A stretch of DNA of 64,000 bases, taken from assembly GCA_963969595.1 (NCBI GenBank), contig OZ018416.1, forward strand, positions 1,690,065-1,754,064, written 5' to 3'. The position numbers and the translations under genes were made by a program. Each line of letters opens with the position of its first letter. Positions within the stretch are counted from its first letter, which is position 1. Shown in pieces: positions 24,671-35,600 of this stretch. Source of the DNA: Neckera pumila (lineage: Eukaryota > Streptophyta > Bryopsida > Hypnales > Neckeraceae). Below the pieces are notes generated by a model. It saw only the letters and a list, made by a program, of their open reading frames with translations, was not told the DNA's origin and ran no database searches.

Positions 24671-25083
24671 GTATGATGCTTCTGTACGCTTGTTCCTTTT
24701 CTACTAGCGGTTGTCAGTGACACTTGCTGTTTATTGCTTGTACTTATACGCACCTACATAGTGTGCTTGCATTCTATGCGTGTCCTTTGGGGTGCGTGAG
24801 ACTACTATAGACGGTTCACTCTTGTACAACATCTATACTCCGCCGCCCATCCATACACTGACAATTTGCTGTGCTCTGAGGTACCAATTCCTGGAACGTA
24901 TGGGTGGATGCCAACGAGGTCTGCTTTACTGCAGGGACCAGTCCAAGTGCATGCAGCTAAGGAGCGGCCAAAGCGATGGACACGTTCGTCAAGAGTACAT
25001 CCGAGAGTGCAACTGTAGCATGTAAGTGTGCTCAAAATTGTCCCAATTAGGTAGTCCAACGAGGAATAATTGTGAAGCTGGAG

Positions 25084-25173
25084 GTGAGGGCAAAATTGCA
25101 TGTGTCAGTTTTCAAAATTGTACGAACTCACGTGTGGCAGCACTCATGCATGCAGCTTTCTAGTGGTGTGCAG
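25084..25173 (+). other. GT-AG intron of the SUVR-like gene
   Basis: This 90-bp intron has a CTGGAG|GTGAGG donor and a GTGTGCAG|GTCTTT acceptor, phase 0. It joins VKLE to VFHVND exactly where the conserved family reads without a gap. The presence of introns excludes a processed retrocopy. Confidence 0.8.
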
Positions 25174-25589
25174 GTCTTTCACGTGAATGACTCGAAAAGA
25201 TGGGGTATTCGTACACTGGAGACGCTTATGCCGGGGCAATTTGTTTTTGAATACGCTGGCGAAGTGGTGACGAATGCGGAACTGCTGCGGAGGGGTGACA
25301 CCTTGAAGTTTGCATTGGTGTTGGACGTAGATTGGGAGTCTAAGCTCCAAAGGGATGACAACTCACTTCTCAACATTGACGCCTTAGTTTTAACAAACGT
25401 TGGCCGGTGGCTAAATCACAGGCAAGAGAACTTCCGTTTACATCACCCGTCATCAATGCTCTCAATTTCTAAGAAGGAGTATTGTGGTTACATTACTGAG
25501 TTTGAAGTGCATGCTCTTGCATGTGCGGAGATGCCAATCTCATGGACTTGCCTGTGTGGGTTGACAGCAGAAGCCCAACACTTTACCAT

Positions 25590-25693
25590 GCAAGTACTTC
25601 ATTTCACTCCAAACATTGCTGTAATGCTTTCCCCTACTTCTTGCACCATGTAATGAGTACTAGTTCTGAGTATTGTGCATGCATGTTTGGCAG
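25590..25693 (+). other. GC-AG intron of the SUVR-like gene
   Basis: This 104-bp intron has donor CAT|GCAAGT, a full consensus apart from GC in place of GT, and acceptor TTTGGCAG|GTGGTG, phase 0. It joins LYH to VVFFANR as the SET family requires. Using the alternative donor CAA|GTACTT two codons downstream would need another reading frame in the preceding exon, in which CGDANLMDL is lost. Confidence 0.65.
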
Positions 25694-26398
25694 GTGGTGT
25701 TCTTTGCAAACCGCACCATACGTGCAGATGAGGAGCTCACTTGGGATTACGAGATAATGTTTGAGGACGACTCCTTAGCATTTCCATGCTTCTGTGGGAG
25801 TACTCTGTGCAGAGGAAGGTGAAGTGGGATGTTCGTGCACTCTTTCACAATGACAATGTATAGTGAGCATGCCGGCAGCTAGAATGACATAGGTACATCA
25901 TGGAAGATTGTGCAAACAACTCCATAATTTCTACAACCCAACAAAATTTCTTCCTACAATGCAAGAAGGCCCACTCTCTCTTACAAGAGCTACATTCAAA
26001 ACTGTATTTCTTTCTGTGAACTCGATCAATGATGTGAATTGGAGTACTGTGTGTCCATCAAGAGAGCGCAATGCCAAGGCACAAGAGAACTTCTTCCACC
26101 AACAATGTACATCACTGTAACTCTACAACTTTGTTTCTTCAAATTTTGCATTACTTTGTCCAATTCTAAGTGCAATTTCATTTGTGACATTGTAGGTTGC
26201 ATGGGATGGATTGCCCGTTCGTCAAAGCTGCAGATTGCTTGCCCAAGATTCTGCAAGCCCTTCCAATTTGCAATCTCCATGCCACAGTCCATCACCCATG
26301 AATCTCTCAGATGAAGAACTTGAAGATTATCCCACATCTCTGTACGTGCCTCCATTACCACAGCAATGTGAAGGTGCATTGCAAAATCAAGTCGGAGA

Positions 26399-26632
26399 TT
26401 GGACCTCAAGAATCAAAACGCAATGAATTCACAAAATTTGGAGGAGGCCAACGTCGACGCTCCCGCAGACGGTGAAGCTCCATTGGTAGGAGCGACAGAC
26501 GGCGACCTTGCGGGGAGCACGTGCCCGACTTGGGAGCGGGGAAGCAGCGCTTCTCCAGCCAGGGAGCACCCCTGGCCTACCCGCAGCACCAGGCAACAAC
26601 CTCGCAGCACAGTAGGTAAGTCCCTGCTCCCA
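26399..26632 (+). pseudogene. Possible 5' exon of the piggyBac transposase
   Basis: A GC-rich open segment encodes an acidic and then Arg/Pro-rich stretch (EEANVDAPADGEAP, later TRSTRQQPRSTV). It ends at a perfect donor (CAGTAG|GTAAGT). piggyBac transposases usually begin with an acidic, poorly conserved region, and the transposase core starts downstream on the same strand after a region filled by a MITE fragment. The link is positional only; it could instead belong to the 3' side of the methyltransferase-like locus. Confidence 0.25.
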
Positions 26633-26740
26633 AGCTTCAGTGGATTTTTTATTGTTTTCTTTTTTAGATGGATTGGGTTGGATTTTGTAATTGATTTTTT
26701 TTTGGTTTTTTTCATTGGATTTTATAATTTGATTTTTTGT

Positions 26741-26790
26741 TTGTTTGTTTGTTTGTTTGTATGTTTGTTTGTTTTTGTTTTTTGTTTATT
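26741..26790. repeat. (TTTG)n simple repeat
   Basis: About ten copies of a TTTG unit with one TATG variant, in a T-rich stretch. The long hydrophobic open frame over it is a product of the repeat. Confidence 0.85.
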
Positions 26791-26925
26791 TGACTTCTTT
26801 GTTTGTTTCCACCCATCCTTAGGAAATGTTTTATTTGCCACACATGATAAAATTTCCAAATTTCGATTTCACATTTTGAATAAATGGCCCCAAATTTAGT
26901 GAAACTTTTTGAAACTTTTCCATAA

Positions 26926-27750
26926 GATAGAAGAATTGATTAGCTTCTTGGGAATATAATTTTTATTGGAAAGTTGGTGCCCGGGAGCAAAAGTGATACC
27001 ACAAAAAGCCTCAAATTGAACTTGGCGGTTTTTACAAAAAAATTTGCAAAAAATCAAAAAAAAATTTATTTTATTTTTTCTTTGAAACTTTATATTCTTG
27101 TCTATATATGAAGCTCCAATTCATTTTATTTGGACTAAGAATGAGCAACTTATGGACAATCTTGTTTTTTGGGCAATCTAGTCATCTTTTTGAAAAAATA
27201 ACTTGTAGGATTCATTTTTGAATGCAATTTGCACAATTTCTTACAATTTTTTTTTGAGGAATGTTGTGTTTGCATGCTAAAAAAATCTCACCATTGGGGT
27301 TATTGTATTTCAATCCCATCTAAGAGCTATTAACAATTTAGTTTTTTTTTCAATCTTGGACCTACTTCTACTTAACAATTTTTTTAAAGAATGAAAATCA
27401 AGTGTGTATTTTTTGAAATTTTTTCTATAGACTTTCAACTTACATCTTCAACATAAAAAAATTTGAATTCAAAGTCTTTAATGCAAATTTTTTTGACAAA
27501 TGGCGGTCAAAGTCCTCTGAAATTACAAATCAATGTTCAAAAAAACTTTCTTTTTCAACTTTGAATGCTAATATCTTCCAATCTATACGGTAAAACTTCA
27601 TGAACTTTTGATCACATGATCTTTGACAAGTGAAGTACAAGATTCTACAGTTAGATTCTAAATTTTTTTTTTTTTTGTGTTCTTGGATGAACGCAACCAA
27701 AATGGCAGTTTTGAGTGTTTTTTGACAGAAAAATGGCCTGGGGACTTTAG
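26926..27750. mobile_element. TTAA element type I, reversed and truncated
   Basis: This is the reverse complement of the 635-1555 element: 'gggaatataatttttat' near 26950, the 'atctcaccattggggtt' block near 27286, and a degenerate terminal GGGGACTTTAGAGGCAA at its right end. The outer end has decayed from GGGGTTAA to GAGGCAA, and roughly the first 100 bp of the other end are missing. It lies just upstream of the transposase core. Confidence 0.7.
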
Positions 27751-27773
27751 AGGCAAGAGAAGGGACAACGTCA

Positions 27774-29372
27774 TTGTTGAACAATGTCATGCATTCCTTG
27801 GTGCATTTTGAAAAGGGGGGAGGGGGGGTGCAATTTGGAATGAAATTCAACAGCAACAAAATGTGGCATAAGATGATAGAAGACAAACCGGATGGGGGTG
27901 GGTTTCTTGGGTATGCTTTGACACATGGAAAGTTTGAATTTGTAGATGATAGTAGAAGCAAATGTGACATTGAATATTCCGAGTTTGATTACAATGAGGA
28001 CGAAAAAGAGTATGATGATGGCAATGACAAGGATGTCAATAGCATCAAATATTTATATTGGGATTGTACGTGGCAGCAAGAATTTTTTACATATGATCCA
28101 AAACTTCAAGAATTTCTTGGATCTTCAATGTCCTCTTTTTTTGGACATCAATTTCCAAGTTTTTCCACGTTATTTGAGTTGTTTTGGCCCGCATGGATTA
28201 TACGCGACATTGTGACAGAGACAAATTGGTATGCTACGGCGGTGAATACGGATGGAGGGACATATGGGGGACCCCGTTGGCAGAATCTTACAATATTGGA
28301 ATTGAAGTATTTTTGGCCATCATATTATAAGTGGGTATGAGGCGCCAGCCAAATGTGAAGTCTTTTTTGTACAAAAAAGGCTCTATTTTTTTGAGTTGAT
28401 GTCCAGAAATCGGTTCCAGTTACTTACGAAATGTTTGCATGTCATGAATCCATCGAGGTATGAAAGTAATAAGACAAAGCCGGGATATGACAAAATGGGA
28501 CAGATGAGGTGGCTACTGAATGCGATGAGGAAGAATTGTCAGAGAGCATGGAATATTGGGAATTTTGGTACAGTGGTTGAAATGATGATTTGTTACAAGG
28601 GAAATTATTGCCCCGCTCAGCAATATATGCCGTAAAAACCGCAGGAGTGGGGCTTGAAGGTGTGGTGCTTGGCAGATGCAAAATCCAAATTCGTTTCGAA
28701 TTTTGGGGTGTACTATGGAAAGAATCCTTTGGTTGAACAAGAGATGCAAAGGGCAGGGGGGCATGGAGAAGCACAATTGGCCCACAATGTTGTGCTGCGT
28801 TTGCTAGCACAAAATGAGGGTGTTGGGCATGTAATTGTCATGGACAATTTTTTTTTCTAGCATTGCCCTTTTCAAAAATCTATGCAACAAGCACAATGAG
28901 GGCCAATCGGGTGGGCCTTCCACTATCTTTCAAGGACACAAAGGCTTTCAATAGAAATGAGCAAAAAGCACTAGATTGGCGCATGCACGATTCAAGGAAA
29001 ATGAGCAGCATAATATAGAAGGACAAAAAAGCTGTAATCATCCTTTCGACATATGCAGTGCTGTTACAATTTCCATGTGAATTTCCAGTAGCTATTGTCC
29101 CACGTCATCATGGCTCTGAGCGGAAGATCATTCAGTCATCACCGGTGCATGTTGAATATACGACATATATGTGCGGTGTAGACGTTGCAGATCAATTATG
29201 CGCTTCGTATACATGTCAAACCCGGTCCCATAAATGGTGGCACCGGATTTTTTTTTTCCTTATCGACACTAGCATCGTGAACATGTACATCATTTATGTG
29301 GACAAGTGCAAGGCGCTGTCGTGTAGAGAGAGTTTGCCTCAGGAAATTGCAGAGATTTTGGCTACAATTTGA
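27774..29372 (+). pseudogene. piggyBac (DDE_Tnp_1_7) transposase catalytic core, inactive
   Basis: The frame encodes the ordered landmarks of piggyBac/PGBD transposases: an acidic region, FxxLFELFWPxWIIRDIVTETNWYA, WxxLTxxELKYFW, MSRNRFQLLTKCLH, EMMICYKG...QYMP, KVWCLADAKSKFVSNFGVYYGK, VIVMDNFF, MRANRVGLP and YMCGVDVADQ. The enzyme cuts and pastes DNA at TTAA using three Asp residues. Here the first is lost: SIDE-type sequence reads TVVEMM (GTT at 28576-28578). The other two are present in VMDNFF (28843) and GVDVADQ (29181). Stops lie at 28633 (TAA) and 29016 (TAG), and an extra T in the T run at about 28850 plus other indels break the frame. The Cys-rich C-terminus lies at 31172-31462, beyond an inserted repeat. 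Confidence 0.9.
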
Positions 29373-29383
29373 AATGGTTTAAG

Positions 29384-31090
29384 ACTAGGGTGTGTAACGG
29401 TCGCGTTGAATCTTGTACCTCAAACCTTGAATCTTCTACTTAGAACATCGAATCTTCAACTTCACCTTGAAGCTGCTCCTGTTGGCCTATCCTGAGGCTG
29501 ACTCTAAACAGGTCAGGGTTCGGTCAGGTAGGTGATAAGAAGCCACAGTCCTTGGACAGGTAAAACGGGACAGCATAACATGAGATGCCGTCCGGATGAT
29601 GGGCTCCTAAACTTTCAAACTCCCGGTGACCAGCTTTAAGAACCAAGCTTCACCGTGAGAACAAGCAAGTCTCAACCATGTGGGCAATTAACCCCACTTC
29701 GTTACCCACGACACAAAATGAGGCTAGCAATAGTGTAAATCAAGCCGCCCGCAACAACAAAGTTTACAAAGCCACAAGCCACAAGCCACAAGCCACACAC
29801 ACACACACACACAAGTCTTCAACACTTCCTCCACTCTTCAACACTTCCTCCAGTCTCCAACTTCAACCTCTAATTCGTAAGCTGAACTTTGAGTGAGTGC
29901 CTCCAACGCTCCACAACTTCAAATGAGATGAGTAATAGCTCTTTGGAAAGCTAGCACAAACTCCTACTTCTCCTCTAAATTTCAAACAATTCTAAAACTC
30001 TGTTCAACTTCTATGGCCATCCAAAGTTCGGCCTTGAGAAAGAAGGGCAGCAGACCCTCTTTCACATTTTCACTCACAACTCATTCATACAAACTTCAAA
30101 TAGAACGAGTGATAGCTTTATGAATAACTAACACAATTTTCTACATTTTCTCCAAATCTCAAACAATTCTAAAATTCTGTCCAATATCTATGGCCATCCA
30201 AAGTTTCAGCCTTGAGAGAAAAAGGGCAGCAAACCCTCCTTCACTTCCACACTCAACTCACTCATAAAAACTCCAAATGGAACGAATGATAGCTTTATAA
30301 AAAGCTAACACAATTTTCTACACTCCCTCCAAATCTCATTGTAAATTAAGAACATGTCCGTCTTTTATGGCTGATCAAAGTCTCTGCCTTTTAGTTTCAA
30401 AGGCAACAAACCCCCCTCCACTCAAACTAGCACAACTTTTGATTCACAACTCTAAATCAAGCAAATGAGATCAATTTAAAAAATACACACCATGATATAC
30501 AACTCCTCCAAATTTCATTTCAAAACTCTTCAAACACCCAATACAATAGCCCTCCAAACATTCGGGGTCCTCTCTAAACTCACAATGAGAGAAGATCCAT
30601 GGTGTCCCCTTTTTCCTCACCCTATCTTCATTCTAACCACACAAACAAGTGGGGTCTGCCCCTAACTCACTCTGCAAGGCTACAACAACAATAATTGAGC
30701 ACTCATTTGGCCCACAACTATTTTTTTATCTTTAACTTAGAAGGAAGTTCATTCAAGTTCACCGAGAAGGCAAACTATTTGAATAATTTCTTCATACTAC
30801 TTTACAAATACAAAACAAATGCAAGAAATCACTTCAACTATGGAATGAAGAACTCAAACTCAACACACGTCTAATAGAGGTAAAAAACTAGAGTTCCAAT
30901 CAAAATATCACTCCATCTGCAGGAATTTGAGAAAATTCAAACTCACGTCCCGGTTGAGATTCTTCATCTTGAGACTCAGAAAAAACCCTCTGGTTTGACA
31001 TTCTAAGCCTAAAGTAGAAAACAACTACCACTTATGGAATTTGATGAAGCGCTTAGGCAGATCCGTCTTCTTATATAGATGTCATGTACC
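29384..31090 (-). repeat. Right copy of the dispersed repeat, inserted within the piggyBac gene
   Basis: The sequence from about 29.4 to 31.1 kb is an inverted relative of 17390-18720. It splits the transposase frame: the core ends near 29372 and the C-terminal domain resumes near 31172. It contains a (CA)n run at about 29794-29813, three copies of the complement of GTGGCTTGT, and three related blocks near 30010, 30180 and 30350 that each hold 'ggccatccaaagt' or 'ggctgatcaaagt' followed by 'ggcagcaaaccct'. So the repeat is itself internally repetitive, with a period of about 170 bp. No convincing target duplication or coding frame was found. Confidence 0.75.
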
Positions 31091-31171
31091 TCAACAAGAA
31101 GGCGTCACCTTGAAGCTACTCGATAAAACATATAATATATATTTTTACACTATGTACAAATGTACAACACG

Positions 31172-31462
31172 ACAGCGCAAGATCCTCCAAAGCGTCCTAT
31201 GACACATTTGCAGTTTCGCACTGAATTGTGCAAATCATTGACTGCGAGATGACTTCAAAAGAGACGTACCAAATTTAAAGAAGTACCCCGCAGTAGGCGA
31301 GTTTGCTATCCAGCATTTACAAAGGTCCAAAATCCTTGCGTGCTTTGCAATGATGGCTCACTGCCATTGACAAGACCTAAAACATATTGCCCTACTTGTG
31401 GCAATAAGTTCATGTATTGGCGAAAAGGATGCTTCCAAAAATACCATCAAAATCTTCGTTGA
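31172..31462 (+). pseudogene. piggyBac transposase C-terminal cysteine-rich domain
   Basis: The frame reads PPKRPMTHLQFRTEL, which matches the 'HL.FR..L' segment that precedes the C-terminal domain in PGBD transposases. It continues into CVLC, CPTC, WRKGCFQKYHQNLR and a TGA at 31460-31462. The C-x2-C ... C-x2-C ... C-F-x2-Y-H pattern is the family's terminal zinc-binding domain, which binds the transposon ends. One TGA interrupts it near 31228, where ...TAR stops before LQKRR. It belongs to the same gene as 27774-29372, now separated by about 1.8 kb. Confidence 0.8.
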
Positions 31463-31677
31463 GATGATGCTGAACAAGTAAGTGTCAATTATACATTCAT
31501 TTTTTACAATGTTGGTGTTTGGCCATTTTTCATTCACAAGCAAATGTTGCAGTGAAGGCTACTTACAATTCAAATGAAATGAAAAACAAAAAAGATTGTT
31601 ATTATGAATTTACAATGATTTTAGGATATTTTTTGGCAATAACTACTAATTTTCAAAAGAGTTTTAAATAATTTAGA

Positions 31678-32634
31678 ATGCTCAAATGTTGTTGTTTATG
31701 GCCTCCTAACATTTTTTATTTTACTTGTAGGAGATATGCCACCACTTTGGAGTTTGAAGCATTTTTTTGCAAGCTTTCTGTGCAAGCACTACTCTCTATC
31801 CATCCTAGGAATGTACCTCATGCTTCCAATGACTCCTATGTGGTCTCCAAGTCCACATGCATGGTATGGTGAAATTCATTGGGAAACTACAAAGAAAACA
31901 ATTGATTGAAGTAGATGAAGGACCTTCTGTGAAGGTGGGGAGCTCCTGCGTTCTCATTGTTGAGAATGCAATGGGGAATGCAGTGGAGAACATGCTGGGT
32001 TTTACAGGGAACATCATGGACCCGTTTTTGGTAGTTGCCCAATGGCATTTTCCTTTTTGTTCATACCATAGGTCTTTGAAATTGCATAGAATGGAGGTAA
32101 AGTTTTTTTTTCAATTTTTTTTTTGAGGGATCTTGTCAATAATGATTGCATCTTTCTATCTACCGTTGGGATTTTTCAGATTTGAAAGAATGGGCTACAA
32201 AATCTCATTGCAAAAAAAGTATTGTATTGTCATTTTTCAGAACATAGTTGCATTGCAAGATTTTTTTGGAAGTGTTGTAAGTCTCCAAATCTTTTGAAAA
32301 TTGGTGGACATGTTCCTAACATGATCTACAATATGTTAGATTTTTAAATTCAAAGTCTATGGTGCAAAAAATTTCAACAAATGGCGGTCAAAGTCATCTG
32401 AAATTTCAGGGCAGCACACAAAAAAACTTTTGCTCAAACTTTGAATGCAATTTTCTCCCAATCCGTACGATCAAACTTGATGATATTTTTATTACATGAT
32501 CTTGGTCAAGTTAAGTACAAAATCTTACGGTTACATTTTTGAAAAAAATGTTTTTTTCGGGGTTTTAGGTGAATGCAGCAGCAATGGCAGTTTTCAGTGG
32601 TTTCTGGCCAGAAAATGCCTTGGGACTTTAGGGG
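31678..32634 (-). mobile_element. 3' end of the piggyBac element, equal to an inverted type I-like TTAA element
   Basis: The right terminus reads GCCTTGGGACTTTAGGGG followed by TTAA at 32635-32638. Read on the minus strand, it matches the non-autonomous element at 49268-50374 along its length: first the shared terminal half, then a coding-like segment (plus-strand frame 31857-32100, with GNIMDPFLVVAQWHFPF) that is matched by degenerate sequence at 49800-49960. So the dead transposase gene and the 49-kb element share the same 3' end. The protein in the shared segment is not one I recognise. Confidence 0.6.
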
Positions 32635-32638
32635 TTAA

Positions 32639-35600
32639 GTAAGTTTATGCATCTTCAAACCCGCCCCTAGTCCTTTAGGAGTTAAAAATAATTATTTTTG
32701 CATTATATATAAGTCCATAAAGTGAGCTTCATTTAAAAGCATGTGAAATATTACTTTTATAGTTTGCTTGGTGAATGACCATCTTCATAGAGTTGATACA
32801 AATGGAATAAATTTATTTTGTTTTAAATTATTTTCCTTTTTTTTGCAAATGAAAACATCAAAATACCTATATTCTTGAGGTTTTGTGGTATTTTAGTTTT
32901 CCTAATCATAGAATTTTTCTATGCTTTATCTTCCTAGTGTAAAATTTTCATACGGGTTTATACATTGGCCACATTTAAAAAATTGTTTTAAAATTGTTTT
33001 TGAATTTTAAAGTACTCCAAAAAACTAAACATGAATATTATGAAAACACAAAAATATTAGCATATGTTTTTTGCAATCACCTAGTTTCAAGTTTTCAGCA
33101 CATTTTGGGGCAAGTGATTTAATCTTTCAAATGCTTGAGTAATTTTTTGAAGTTTTTCACATTTTTTGGTTATATTTATTTAAAAGAATACATTATTTAC
33201 GTAGATTTCATCAAATAGGTCTTAAAGAAAGGCTATCTTTTAAAGATCCAAAAAGTATTTGGGATGAATGTAAAAGTATTAGGACAAAACATCAGCATGA
33301 TGTACTCTCTTCATCATCCTAAATATGGATGTTGGAGCAATGAGGGTTTAAATGGTGCATTAAATGATCCTATAGTGCTATTTTAAGGTAATGACAAATT
33401 AATTTGCTCAATCCTTGTTTTGCAAGTAAATAGACTTGCCTTGCAACAAAAATAAGTGATTATATTACAAGAAGTGTTGTCCTTGTACACAATATTGATG
33501 AAGTGATTGAAGGTTCATGCATGAAATGCAGTGATTGTGAGTGCCATATAACCAAATCAAATTTGCCGTTTTCCAAGACTTATCCTAAATACAATGTAAA
33601 ACAAGTATATAAGACAAATGTGCAAGGATAATGTTTGTTGAGTTGGAAGACGACTTTGTTTGGAGAACAATGGAGGATGTTTAATGCAATGTCTGGTCAT
33701 ACTTACTTGTTTGCAAGATAATAAAAAGCATGAAAATTTATTCTATTGTGGATTTAATCTAGAGCCCATGGTATGCAATGGTGGCATTATTAGATTGGAC
33801 ATCTTTATTTTCAAGGCAGCTAATTATCCACCCATACTAAATAACCATTTTAGTGTAGTATCCAGCTTGCGGGAAAATTCCGCAACTAGTATAAAATGAG
33901 TTGAGTGAAATCAAAAAATTACCATCTTAATTTCAATATTTTAGATTATACAACCGAATAAGAAGATTTTAACTACCCACACAAGTTACCGTTAGTTCCT
34001 AGTTGAGTAGAGTGAAGATATAGAGTATTAGAACTAAAGCTCATATTCAAAACCCAATTTAGAGATTAAAATAGCCCCATGGATTTGATGTTTCAAGGTG
34101 CTGAAGTGATATTTTTGGAGTGTTGTTTTGATGTTTTAGGGTGTTGTTTTGATGTTTAGGGTCTTGTTTTGATATTTTTGAGCAATTTGATACTTACAAG
34201 TGTTGTCTCAATGATTAAGGTTGATGTTTTGATATTTTGGAGTACGGATTTGATAATTTTTGGATGTTGTTTCTATATTATTGAGTCTTACTTTTATCTT
34301 TTTTTTTTTTAATATTTGTGGTTGATTTGAAAGAATGATATCAAAAATGATTCTTTAACTTACATAGTAATCAATATTGAATTGGTATACAAACTGCCTT
34401 CAATTTAGTATTTGAACCAAGTTGTAATTTTATTATTGGTTTTTTTAACTGATTTCTTTTGCAAACTTAAAGGACTTGACTGGAATGCCATTTTTACTTA
34501 TTGAATTAAATGATTGTGCATCCAAAAAATCCAATGCCCTTGCTTGCCACTTCCAACTCAAAAATCCAAGACCATCAATGTGCCTAAGAGAATTCAGTCC
34601 TACTTCCCATGCCGTCGACCTAAATTGCACAAAAAACAATCTTGATTGAATCTCCGCCATCAATCTCACATACAATGTACAATGTTTAATGTATAATATA
34701 CAATATACATACAAATATATGGAATACACGGATGTATACTATATGGATATGAATTTATGATATATGATATACATATGCGTGTTGATACATGATATAGTAC
34801 TGATATCCAATATCGATTGCAGTAACAACAACTTCCAAAAATTTATAAGGATGGAGGGGTACAAAATGAATTTCACAAGCACATTTTGTAATTGCCAATT
34901 AGTTAATTGGTAAACTATGTCACTAGAACCAAGCTTAGGCAACAACTGAGTGGCTATAGAGGACCACTGAATGACATATAAAAAAAGGGCAAAAAAATGA
35001 ATCATCCCATAAAGTCCCCATTCACTAGTTGTGCCTATTCAAGTGACTCCAATATTACCACAACAGAATTTCTTTGATGCCTTCAGGATCATTTATCCCC
35101 TTTACTAGAGGCAAGAGGGGGTCACAAAAAGATTTGTATAGCATTTATCAATTCTCAAGAAACTATTGTGCTCATGCCAAAATTGTGAACTAGAGACAGA
35201 CTTTGTATGAAAGAGAGAAGTCTTATACTGCCCCTAAGATGCTTTTACCATCTAATTTTGAAACCCAACAAGCCAATTGTGAGGTTGCATGTGCACCGCC
35301 CTTCTACATTAATCTGGTTATCAATCTTAGTATGAACTTTCACAATATGGCACTTGAATAAGCTCATTTCGGAACATTGCAAAGTAGCTGAGATAGACTA
35401 ATGTTTGGTGGTAGGCTTAGTTGTGGATGAAAGGTGCTTCTCAGCTTTGAAGTTCGTCAAGTCTTGCTAGATAAATAGGCTTGGTAAACATTTCTACTTG
35501 TTATGTTCATGATTGGCCAGAAGTTCCTTAGAGAATTTCCCTTTTAAGGAAGCTATTGACTCTTAGAAAAGTATTGGCAAGGTTGGCAAGCAAGGGAATG

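Larger units (their letters stand above)
24881..25822 (+). pseudogene. SUVR-type histone H3K9 methyltransferase: pre-SET, SET and post-SET exons
   Basis: Four exons can be read: 24881-25083, 25174-25421, about 25523-25589 and 25694-25819, with TGA at 25820-25822. In order they encode the pre-SET end (YCRD ... SGQSDGHVRQEYIRECN, then CKCAQNC), VVQRGIIVKLE, the SET core (KRWGIRTLE, FVFEYAGEVVTNAEL), NHx plus CGDANLMDLPVWV, VVFFANRTIRADEELTWDY and the post-SET CFCGSTLC. The order and wording fit the plant SUVR1/2/4 branch, which methylates H3 Lys9 in the nucleus. Splicing restores the catalytic NHxC motif. Two lesions hit the pre-SET cluster: one extra base at about 25020, and TAG at 25048-25050 where Arg is expected before VVQRG. 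Two introns start with GC. The 25422 intron lacks an AG at the best acceptor (AT at 25521-25522). I call it a recently broken gene; assembly error is the main alternative. Confidence 0.8.

Noticed and set aside
25014..25050. A 29-base GT...AG interval that could be spliced to avoid the pre-SET stop
   Set aside because: Far too short for an intron, and it would delete the conserved CKCAQNC cysteines.
26399..26899. 166-codon plus-strand frame with a hydrophobic C-terminal half
   Set aside because: The hydrophobic half is translated from the (TTTG)n repeat after a strong splice donor. Only the first part, to 26632, was kept as a possible exon.
17390..31090. A single large composite transposon bounded by the inverted repeats
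   Set aside because: The right copy lies inside the piggyBac gene and no matching target duplications were found outside the pair, so separate insertions are simpler.
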